A DNA stretch of 64,000 nt from Locusta migratoria (taxonomy: Eukaryota > Arthropoda > Insecta > Orthoptera > Acrididae). Location of the stretch: the NCBI GenBank assembly GCA_026315105.1, contig CM048744.1, forward strand, positions 348,401,668 to 348,465,667, read 5' to 3'. Shown here piece after piece: positions 22,365-31,756 of this stretch (its first letter is position 1; each line of letters opens with the position of its first letter). The translations under genes and the position numbers were made by a program. The notes beneath the pieces were generated by a model. It saw only the letters and a list, made by a program, of their open reading frames with translations, ran no database searches and was not told the DNA's origin.

Positions 22365-23545
22365 GTTGTATATAAAACAAGAGGGAAGAAACGGATTCAG
22401 AAAGTATCATTCTTGTGAAACACAGCTATCTCTTCACTCATTTGATGTGATGAGTGCTATAGAAAAGGGATGTCAAATAGATTCCGTATTTCTAGATTTC
22501 CGGAGGGCTTTTGACACTGTACCTCACAAGCGTCTCCTAATCAAAGTACGTGCTTATGGAATACCGTCACAATTGTGCGATTGGATTTGTGATTTCCTGT
22601 CAGACAGGACACAGTACCTTGTAATTAACGGAAACTCATGGAGTAGAACTGAAATGACAATTGGCCTTCACCGAGGAAGTATTATAGGGCCCCTACTGTT
22701 CCTTATTTTTATAAACAATTTAGGAGACAATCTGAGTAGTTCTCTTAGGTTGGTCACTTATCAGTTAGTAAAGTCACCAGAAGATTAAAAGTAACTGCAA
22801 AATGATATAGATAAGATATCTGCATGGTGCAAAAATGGCAATTGACCCTGAATAATGACAAGTGTGAAGTCATCCATATGGCCTCTAAAAGAAGCCCGTT
22901 AAACTTTATTAACACGAGAAATCAGACAAAACTACAGGCCGTAAATTCAACTAAATACCTAAGAGTAACAATTACAAACAACTTAGAAAGAACACATAGA
23001 AAATATCGTAGGGAAAGAGAACCAAAGGCTACGTTTCGTTGGCAGAACATTTAGAAGATGCAATAGTTCTATTAAAGAAACTGCCTACACTACACTTGTG
23101 CGTCCTATTTTGGAGTATTGCTGCGCTTGTGGGATCCGCACCAAGTGAGATTGACAGACGATTTAAAGTTCAGGGAAGGACAGCTCGTTTTGTATTATCG
23201 CGATATAGGGGAGAGAGTGAGACAGAAATGATGCACGAGTTGGATTTAAAAAAAGGCGTTATTTGTTGCGACGAAATCTATTTGCGAAATTTCTTTCACC
23301 ACCTCTCTCTTCCGAATGCGAACATATTTTGTTAGCACCCACATACGTAGGAAGACACAATCATAAACATAAAATAAGATAAATGAGATCGAAAACGGAA
23401 AGGTTTAGGTGTTAGTGTTTCCCGCAAGCTATTAGAGAATGGAACTGTAGAGAAATATCATAGAAACTGTTCGATTAACCCTCCTCTGCTCTGCACTTCA
23501 GTGTGACTCGTAGAGTATTTATGTAGACGTAGATGTCGACAGGAG
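22365..23545 (+). pseudogene. CR1-like LINE fragment (RT and C-terminus)
   Basis: It belongs to the same family as 25445-27110. Palm motifs are FLDFRRAFDTVPHKRLL (about 22490) and HRGSIIGPLLFLIFINNLGD (about 22670). The catalytic FADD region is altered to a VTYQ-like string near 22755. The knuckle WQLTLNNDKCEVIHM lies near 22840 and the C-terminal region near 23090-23320. The 3' end near 23510-23545 shows the repeated GTAGA words of the family. Multiple frame breaks are present. It directly abuts the preceding RTE-like LINE, so the junction is either an insertion or a deletion point. Confidence 0.85.
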
Positions 23546-23676
23546 TGTATGGAGAGCTGCATGTGAAGACTTGCCTTAGGGCAGAACACTGATGATGGAC
23601 ATGAATGGCGTATATAAGTTACTCTACTGTGTGTATGAAGGGGGTCACCAAATTTTTTCAAAGCGCCCACTCAGAT

Positions 23677-24540
23677 GTTGTTGTTGTAGTTCTGAGACTG
23701 GTTTGATGCATCTCTCCCCGCTACCCTGTCCCGTGCAAGCCTCTTCATTCCTTAATAAGAATGGCAACCTACATCTTTTTGAACCTGCTCTTTGTCTCCC
23801 TCTGTGATTTTCATCCCGCACACTTGGCGATTGATTGATGTCTCAGACTGTATTCTTTTGTGTCCCAACTTCGTCGCCGCTTTTGTGTCCCAGCCTCGTC
23901 GTAGGTGTCGGTGGCCGAGTGGAATGAGACCGACACGCTGGTGCAGGTACGGAGGGGAGCAGCCAGAAACTATAAACACTCGAGTAAATTAGAAAGAGAT
24001 ATATATTGCACAGAATGTAACAATACTTAACTTTTACATAGTACTGCAGAATGTTGATACATAGTTGTTAGAGGCCTGCCTAGTGCCTGTACGATAGCAA
24101 AGTCTTCACTGGTGCCTATCTGATTACGAAGGTCCTAACTGGTTGCTATCTCCGTCCGAAGTGACCGGTGTCTTTCAGTGGTGGCCACGAGCGGGGTTGC
24201 AGCAGAGGGCGCTCGTGCCTGTCGTCGTGAGAACGCCGCGCCGTGCATGCATGGCGGCGCGCGGCGAAAGTAGGTGGCGCGCACTTTGTACTTGTGCGAC
24301 ACCACATATTCCACCAATCGAATTCTCCTCTTAGTCAAGATATGCCAGAAATTTCTTTTCTCCCCATTCTGTTCAGTATCTACACATTAGTTACGCCACC
24401 TATGCACCTAACCTTCAGAATTCTTCTGTAGTAGCACATTTCGAACGCTTTTACCAAGTTTTTGAGTGAAGTCCGTATCATCTATGTTTCACTCCAGTAT
24501 AATGCTACACTCCAGACAAATGCTTTCAGAAAGGACTTCG
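23677..24540 (-). mobile_element. RTE LINE 3' fragment, split by a candidate solo LTR
   Basis: The fragment corresponds to the last ~400 bp of the element at 2638-5911, reading right to left. It has the 3' tail at 23677 (GTTGTTGTTGTAGT on the plus strand), then after the insertion at 23856-24306 the coding part matching the region upstream of the RTE stop, including the equivalent of LYGSETWT and KSFLKAF near 24480-24535. About 50 bp of the RTE are missing next to the insertion. Confidence 0.85.
23856..24306. mobile_element. candidate solo LTR with 5-bp TSD
   Basis: A 451-bp block interrupts the RTE fragment. The 5-bp word TATTC flanks it (23851-23855 and 24307-24311). Its ends, TTTTGTGTC and GACACCACA, are near inverted complements. 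The first 25 bp are tandemly repeated (23856 and 23881). A perfect 8-bp hairpin, GTGTCGGT/ACCGACAC, lies near 23909-23940, and the right half is CpG-rich. A 5-bp TSD and short imperfect terminal inverted repeats fit an LTR left by recombination, but no matching full element is in the window. Confidence 0.55.
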
Positions 24541-24599
24541 TAAAAGAAGTCCTTTAGATAAACATCCCAAAATATAAAAGATAATGAGAACTATTATTT

Positions 24600-25220
24600 T
24601 TCTTTAAAATGTTAGGGTTGACAGGGTTTCTTAAAATTACACGCCTCCGCTATAATCACCCTCGGAAGGCGTCGTATACCATCTGTTCGTCTATATACGT
24701 CGATGTCCCGTATTGACCGCACTATTGCATGGATAAAGTCATCTACTGTGTTGTACGGAATCCTCAGACTGCTTCTCTCACTTTGGCAAAGACATAGTAA
24801 TCACAGGGACTCAGTTGGCGTGAGTGCGGTGGATGTCCCAGTATCTCCCACTGCCAGCGGCGTAAGAGGTTCTGGGCAGCGGTGTGGCAAGGAGCATTGT
24901 CCAGCTGAATGATGGGCTGCTGTTGCATCAAGGGTAAAAAAAAAAAGTTCATATGTTTGTTAAGCTTATGGGACTTAACTGCAGGGTACTAAAGACAACA
25001 AAAACATCCATGCCCGAGGGGTATTCGAACCTCCGACGGGGAACGACCTCGGGCATCGTAGCATAATGCCTCAATGCGCTCGGCCACTCCGCCGCGGCGG
25101 CCCTGAAGAGTCACCGTTTTCGCCTGAGCGCTGGACGATGGTGTGGTTGCAGGAACGTGTACTGGCAGGAAGTGCTAATGTCGCCGTTGGTGACCACAAT
25201 TAACACCGTCTTCACACTGC
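24600..25220 (-). pseudogene. mariner-like transposase fragment, split by a SINE
   Basis: The minus strand encodes the catalytic half of a mariner-family DDE transposase. PALRRKR lies near 25130. After the SINE come LDNAPCHTAA (about 24890, second catalytic Asp) and LLRRWQWEILGHPPHSRQLS (about 24850), then SPCDYYVFAKVRE (about 24790, third acidic position) and a C-terminal RRLPRVI-like end (about 24665). The usual HPPYSPDLSPCDY block is mutated. The N-terminus and both inverted ends are missing or unrecognisable. Confidence 0.82.
24936..25100 (-). mobile_element. SINE-A copy, shortened, inserted in the mariner fragment
   Basis: This reverse copy has an A-rich tract and TTCATATGTTTGT tail at left and a head ending CCGCCGCGGCGG at right. 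The body has lost the ACAAACTACTTATGAAC section seen in full copies. No convincing TSD was found. Confidence 0.8.
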
Positions 25221-25221
25221 T

Positions 25222-25246
25222 TTTTTTTTTTTTTTTTTTTTTTTTA
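25222..25246. repeat. T-tract
   Basis: An uninterrupted T run of about 25 bases lies between the mariner fragment and the LINE fragments. It could be a relic poly(A) tail of a minus-strand insertion, but nothing attached to it on the right is in that orientation. Confidence 0.85.
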
Positions 25247-25261
25247 ATAAATTAGAATTCT

Positions 25262-25444
25262 ATTGTGACTCGAGCAATGCTGCAAAATGGTTCAAATCGT
25301 CCCTCGCTAACAGGAAACAAAGGTTGTCAGTGCAAGGGACTAATGAATTAAGCCATCGGTCATCATCAGATTCGGAAGAAATTACATGGGGTGTCCCGAA
25401 AAAATCCATCCTAGGACCATTGCGTTTTTTGGTATAGCTTAATG
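25262..25444 (+). pseudogene. LINE reverse transcriptase scrap (Jockey-superfamily palm)
   Basis: The short frame reads WFKSSLANRKQRLSVQG and GVPKKSILGPLRFLV, the block just before the catalytic aspartates in Jockey-type RTs (normally GVPQGSILGPLLFLIY). It joins in frame to sequence that belongs upstream of an RT domain, so the order is permuted and this must be a separate fragment. Confidence 0.7.
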
Positions 25445-27110
25445 CCAATGTTAAATATACTAGGGGCAAAACACAAACAACACCCTCACTACGTGATAGT
25501 AATGGCGATCCTGCCGATGACAGCGCTACAAAAACAGAGTTACTAAACATAGCTTTTACAAACTCATTCACCGAAGAAGACGAAACCAATATTCCAGATT
25601 TCGAATTACGAACAGAGGCCGTAATGAGTAACGTAGAAATAGATATCATCGGGGTAGTGAAGCAACTAAAACCACTTAGCAAGAATAGGTCTTCTGGTCC
25701 GGACTGTATACCCATTAGATTTTTATCTGATTATGCTGAAGCGATAGCCCCTTCCTTAACAGTCATATACAACCGCTATCTCAAAGAAGGATCTGTACCA
25801 AAAGATTGGAAAGTTGCACAGGTCACGCCTATATTCAAGAAGGGCAGTAGGAGTAAGCCACTAAACTACAGGCCTATTTCATTGACGTCAATTTGCAGCA
25901 GGGTTTTGGAACATATCCTGTATTCAAATATTATGAATTACCTCGAACAGAATGATCAAGACCCAAGGTCAACACGGATTTAGAAAATATCGTTCATGCG
26001 AAACACAACTAGCTCTTTATTCACACTAAGTGATGGGCGCTATCGACAAGGGTTCACAAATCGATTCCGTATTTCTTGATTCCCAGAATGCTTTTGACAC
26101 CGTACCTCACAAACGGCTTTTAATCAAATTGCGTGGTTATGGCATATCGCCCCATATTTGTGATTGGATAGGGGATTTCCTGTCAGAGAGGATACAGTTC
26201 GTAGTAATCAATGGTAAGGCAGAAGTAATATTGGGCGTTCGACAGGGTAGTGTTATTGGTCCTCTGCTGTTCCTTATTTACATGAACTAAGTAGGGGAAA
26301 ATCTAAGTGGCTCTCTTAGGTTGTTTGCAGATGACGACGTCATTTACCGTCTAGTAACCAACTGCAGAACGATCTGAATAACATATCAGTGTGGTGTAAA
26401 AATTGGCAATTGACTCTAAATAATGAGAAGTGTGAAGTCGTACACATGAATACGAAAAGAAATCCGTTAAAATTTGTTTACAAGATAAATCAGTCAAAAG
26501 TGAAGGCCGTAAACTCCACAAAATACCTAGGAAATTACTATTACTTCAGACTTAAACTGGAAACAACACATAGATAATGTCGTGGGAAAGGCGAACCAGA
26601 GACTGCGTTTTATTGGCAGAAGCCTTAAAAGATGCAACAGAACTACAAAAGAAACTACATACACTACTCTTGGCCGTCCATTTTTGGAGTATTGCTGCCC
26701 AGTGTGGGATCCTCATCAGGTGGGTTTGACGGAGTCCAGAGAAGGGCAGCTCGTTTCGTATTGTCACGATACAGGGGAGACAGCGTTACGGAAATGATAC
26801 AGGATCTGGAATGGGAATCATTACAATAACGGCGCTTATCGCTGCGGCGTGGGCTACTTACGAAACTCCAATCGCCAACATTCTCCTCCGAATGCAAAAA
26901 TATATTGTTGACTCCCACTCACATAGGTAGAAATGACCATCAGAATAAAATACGAGAAATCAGAGCTCGAACAGAGAGATTCAGGTGTTCTTTCTTCCCG
27001 CGCGCTATTCGAGAATGGAAGGGAGATAAATAGTATAGGTGGTTCGATGAATTCTCTGCCATGCACTTAAATGTGATTTGCAAAGTATCCCAAGTTATCT
27101 CTCATTAGTT
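25445..27110 (+). pseudogene. CR1-like LINE, best-preserved copy (5' truncated)
   Basis: The copy starts in the linker before the RT (LRDSNGDPADD, NSFTEEDE near 25570). Then come KNRSSGPDCIPIRFLSDY (about 25680), VPKDWKVAQVTPIFKKG (about 25795), NYRPISLTSICSRVLEHIL (about 25865), the NAFDTVPHKRLLIKLRGYG block (about 26090), VRQGSVIGPLLFLIY (about 26240), catalytic FADDD (about 26320), NWQLTLNNEKCEVVHM (about 26400) and the C-terminal LVRPFLEYCCPVWDPHQ region (about 26675). Stops at about 25981 and 26288 and several frame shifts inactivate it. The 3' end, near 27110, matches the fragment at 1-545. Confidence 0.9.
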
Positions 27111-27189
27111 ACACCGCCAGAGGCATAGTTCGTTTTGTTTCCAGATGATACAAGTATTGCAATACATAGCATGTCGAGCATAGTTCTAG

Positions 27190-27690
27190 AAAGGTCTGCT
27201 AATAATATTTTTCATGGATATTAATAAGTGGTAAAGCCAAATCATTGACATTAAACTTTGAAAAACTTGTAACAGGTTTCCATCCAGCTTATACATAAAG
27301 TATGAAGAAGAGTAGACTGAACAGTTTGACAAGATTAAATTCTTGGGATAAAAAGTTTTACTGTAGTAACGCCTTATCAAATCTGTATTTGTCATTAGTG
27401 TTTTCAGATGCAGGAGACATAAAAATAAAAAAGCGTGCATACTTCGCTTATTTTTATTCCATAATATCGTATGGTATATTATTTTTGCGTAACTCTTCAA
27501 GTGAAACAAAAATTTATGGAGTAAAAACGCGTGTAATACGTATTATTTGTGGAGTAAATTCACGTACATCCTTCAGAAGCCTCTTCAGAGAACTGGGAAT
27601 ACTAACTACTGCCTCTGAGAATGTTTATCTCTTAATGATATTTGTCGTAAATAATATATCGCTTTTTCCAACAAACAGCTCAGTTCATAC
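27190..27690 (+). pseudogene. Jockey-type LINE, C-terminal fragment
   Basis: A plus-strand frame (27302-27715) holds the segment KRAYFAYFYSIISYGILF and RVIRIICGVNSRTSFRSLF, the region downstream of the RT palm in Jockey-clade proteins. An ILTTASENVYLL-like block follows. Upstream frames in 27190-27300 appear to be its damaged continuation. It differs from the CR1-like family nearby and resembles the element split across 42835-46010. Confidence 0.75.
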
Positions 27691-27693
27691 AAC

Positions 27694-27748
27694 TCAAATG
27701 TTCAAATGTTTGTAAAACTTAACTGCTGTGGTTATCAGTCCCTAGGCT
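27694..27748 (-). mobile_element. SINE-A tail remnant
   Basis: Only the 3' tail part is present, in reverse: CTCAAATGTTCAAATGTTTGT followed by the GGTTATCAGTCCCTAGGCT portion. The tRNA-like head and body are missing. Confidence 0.75.
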
Positions 27749-29621
27749 GTGTTCACTGTGCTCAGTTATTGCTACTACCAGACAAGCTTTACGAATATAT
27801 GAGGTAACGGTAAAAAAAAGAAATTTCTATTACATTCTCGTGATATTTCGTGGTGTCAGCGACAAGCGATGTTACAGTTTTGCTGAATTTATTTGAAGCT
27901 GTGCAGACATAGACCAGTTAGCCTCCATGCTTTAAATGATGCAAAACTAAACCAGTTATACATGTTTATTGCTTCTCACAACGCTTTTCGAGAAGTTATT
28001 CGCAGTGTATAGTGCATTTGTTTACATAAGTACGGTACTTTTTCGACGTTTCAATGTGTGATTTTCTGCCACTCTTGCACTGCAGTTGTCTATTTAGGTC
28101 GGAAAATCGGACAGAATAAATATTGAGGCGTGTAATTTATCCTCCATTACACATAATACCAGACACAATAATCACGACTAAGGCCTACCTCTATACAAAA
28201 TGGCAACCAGTTTGAAGATTTTTGTAGTGTAATGGAGCAGACACAATACTTGCAAGTATAGACAGCAATACTACTTAGTATATAAAAAAAAACCATGCTA
28301 ACATCAATTATGTATGATTTCCCTCATTGCAGTAACCTCAAAAAGATTACAGCTATGTAAGGGCTGCATGAAATCACACATGGGAACGTCACCATGTATT
28401 TATGTAAACACTATTCAAAAACATCCGATAATAACGAACGAAATGAATGTACATTATGTCTAATCTTCAATGACTGTCATTCAGTAGGCCTATATTTGTG
28501 AACGACAAGTGTGAAGTTTAGAATAATACTGTATTGAAGCTGGAAATCACTGAAAAGGGGAAGCATGATTCGCGCGGTGGCTGCAGGGAGCTTGTCTTGC
28601 ACGAACGGAAGACAGCATCGGCTGCTTGCTGCAGTGCTGGAACCGTTACCCTAACAATGTGTACGTTAATTCTTCGTGTCAAGGACCATTGTAAGTTTGG
28701 CAGCGCATGTAAATAAAAGCATAACTTTCAACTGTTGTCGATTTTCTCCGCTTGTGGCAGCACCAACAAAATCGTCACGTTATCATGGCCAAATAGTACA
28801 CCACCAGATTTGCAGGTCACTTCATACAACAGAATCACCCCCTTGTTAAAGAATGCCGGTAGCAATTAGTATAATTTGTGTTCATCTAATATACAATTAT
28901 CAAAATGCAAAATAGCGCAACAGAGCCACTACAATAACATTAAGACACGTAACAATTCCGAATTGAACACTTTTTTTGAGGTTATAATTTAAGCCTAAAC
29001 TTTCCGATAAAACATTTAACCAACATGCAGCTTCCAATAAACTACAATTTCAGCCCATAGATTCCTAACTATATCCCGAGAGTGATTTTTATCGTCTTCT
29101 GGGTGCCACAATCTCTTTTTTTCTTTCACTAAACGTATCAGTTTTTTACAGTCCATATCTACTGTGTGAGAACGTCGGTCGCTTTAAACGGGAAAAAAGA
29201 AAAGAAAAAAAAAATGAAAATATCGGAACCACAGTGACCACAGCAGTGGTAACGGACGAGTCATGAGGGGAGGTGAATGGAGGCAGAAATCCCAACAAAG
29301 TAACTTCCCAACGAAGACTTGTCGGGCAGTCTAATTCTACGACCACTGATTTGGGCTACGGAATTGTTACACTTCTCAGTGTTGAATAATCTACTCTGTG
29401 GCAAATTAATCGTATGAAACTGACGTGTGAAAGATAAAATACATTTCTTATTTTTATTGTTTTTTTTACTGTGTATTACAAATGAAAGAGCTGTAAACAC
29501 ACAATACACGAATGTTATTTACACTTCCCGAAGCTCTGCTTCAAAATAAGGCAAGAAAAAGTATTACAATATGATAATATTATAAAATATATCTAAAAAA
29601 TTTAACAAAATATGCCATAAT
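27749..29621. other. interval without recognised features
   Basis: About 1.9 kb without a recognisable protein domain, SINE or element end. Short open frames occur on both strands but have no familiar motif. Confidence 0.4.
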
Positions 29622-29697
29622 GGAGGTTCGAACCTGGACCCACGGATTGACAGTCGAAGTTACAGACCGCTCAACTGGCGACGGCGCTCGGAACGTC
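29622..29697 (-). other. tRNA-like segment with A and B boxes
   Basis: On the minus strand an A-box-like CAGTTGAGCGGTC and a perfect B box, GGTTCGAACCT, are spaced as in a tRNA. The acceptor ends pair only partly (GCCGT with ATGGC), so a working tRNA is unlikely. It may be a tRNA pseudogene or the head of another SINE. Confidence 0.4.
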
Positions 29698-29763
29698 GTT
29701 CATATTTACCCGAGCTACAGCATGAAAATGTAAAAAACGTTAATTACTCGAACGTCATTAACT

Positions 29764-29951
29764 CAAATGTTCAAATGTTTGTACAGCTTATGGGACTTAA
29801 CTACGGGGTCATCAGTCCCTAAACTTACAAACTACTTACGAACTAGGACGGCACAAATATCCATGCCCGAGGGGGGATTCGAACCCCCGACCGTAGTGGC
29901 CGTGCAGACCGTGACTGAAGCGCCTCAGTCCCCTCGGCCACCGCGGCCGGC
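29764..29951 (-). mobile_element. SINE-A, full length with 9-11-bp TSD
   Basis: This reverse-oriented full copy with canonical B box ends CCGCGGCCGG. It is flanked by TCATTAACT (29755-29763 and 29954-29962), extendable to 11 bp with one mismatch. It is the last SINE-A copy in the window. Confidence 0.93.
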
Positions 29952-29962
29952 CATCATTAACT

Positions 29963-31754
29963 TTTGGCCCCATATATATTAGTAAAAAAATGCTCATCTT
30001 TAGACCATCTTTCGATGTATAGCATTGAAAAAGCGATTTTCGATCTTCAAATTGACCTTAATTTTTTCAAAAACTACTGAGTGTCTAGCAAAAAGCCGAA
30101 AAACGTGTCCTTTTATATTCAGTATAGAACGTGTATGCAAAATTCGATCGAAATCGGCGACTCACATGTCAGACCCTCTTGTTGTTAGTAGTGTGTTCTT
30201 TTAAAATTTGGACCTCCGCTTTCCGATCTTCATCTTGTAAGTGCCCATAATTTTTCGCATGGAAGGTATTGCAATGGCGTTGTAAATTGAATTTTTTCGT
30301 TGTGTAAGAATTTTGAAGCATGTTAAGCATTTCATACAATCGCATATCAGAAACATATGCGCTTCTAGCACTGACGTCTTGTACATTGACGTTAATGTAC
30401 TTCGCTTACCCTGTATAAGCCGTCGTACTAAATTTCTTCGACGTGAAAGGAGGTGTTCTGTACGTTACATACTGCATGGTGGACATACGAGCTCGCATCT
30501 AAAGTTAGGCCGGAACCATGAAAACTAAAAATACTACAGTAAAAGAAAAAGAGGTGTCATAAGACATGGTTTTCAATATATATACGTGCCAATAATGTAA
30601 AATGCTGATTTTTCTTTTAGCGCATGAAGGTTTTCGTAAAGAAATCAATCTCAAAAAATTGACACGAAAGAAACAAATGCGATCGACTTAGCGACAATGG
30701 AAACGGCGCTTGCAAATGTTGGCACCAGCTGGCAGCACTTACTGGCGTCGCGGTAGCAATGACCGCGTGCAATGTCCAAATGAGTTGCGTTAGCTACAGT
30801 ACTTAATTCAGAAGTTGAAATATTACGCACTATCGCAAAGTTTCACCCTCCAGCTCCGGAGTTACCCCGTGTTACGCAAACTTTATACTATGGAACACTG
30901 AAAAATAGTTCTAAGTGTTAGTATAATTTTCTTTTCCCAGATATGGTACTTCTTCACAGTATAGAAACAATGTTCAACAGGTTTGTCCCTAGTTGACAGC
31001 TTTAATCTATCCTTACCCATCCTTATTTTTATGCCTCAATAATCATTAAATTTGCTGGTGCCAGGATGGTGTATTCCGTTATTGGATAATGCTGTACGGT
31101 ATTTTTTTGCTGTAGATGTGCAAAATGCATTTGTCTAGTCTAGTAGCTGTGCACTGACTCACTGTAGGAGATGAGTCACTGCTGTATTTGCACACTCAAG
31201 GAAATAGAAGATTTCTATTTTCTCTGAATAGTTACCAGCATGATGTTGGGTGTCTTTTGTCGTGGATGGATATCACCCAGTATCAGTTTTCAGGAGACCA
31301 TAATGTAAGGTAATCTTGTACAAATGGTACAGGTATTGGGTAATACTAGGCATTTGAATACTGTTGGAAACTTTATCAGCGTAAAGAGATAATGGAATCT
31401 GACTTAAGTTAGACTGAGTAGGATTTCACAACTACTGAAATTAAGGATGATTAGTGTTTAAACTAACTATTGCAGCTGAAAAGCTCATTAGTGATAGCGT
31501 ATAGCTAGGATAGATATCATTTAAACTCTTTTAAAATAAGCTACCTGGGAATTCACATTAATTAAACTGAGAGACAAAATATAATTTAAATCTTGTGTCC
31601 AGTTTCTATTCTTCCAGAACACAAAACAATGTCATAACCACTAAAACAACTAAATTAATTTGAAATGAAATGGAAAGAAAATTTTATTTTCTGGTAAACT
31701 GATTATTTGTTACACTATCAACTTCTGTAAATGATATACAATCTGATAACTTCC
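29963..31754. other. interval containing the CpG-density break
   Basis: No gene was recognised. CpG dinucleotides are frequent up to about 30900 and become scarce afterwards. Nothing at the change point looks like an element end. Confidence 0.45.
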
Positions 31755-31756
31755 TA

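Noticed and set aside
24936..25100. TSD for the SINE in the mariner fragment
   Set aside because: The flanking AAGGG/CCCTGAAG bases are inverted, not direct, repeats.
6456..29951. GGTTCGAATCC B boxes as real tRNA genes
   Set aside because: All lie in SINE bodies with tails and TSDs, and the acceptor stems do not form.
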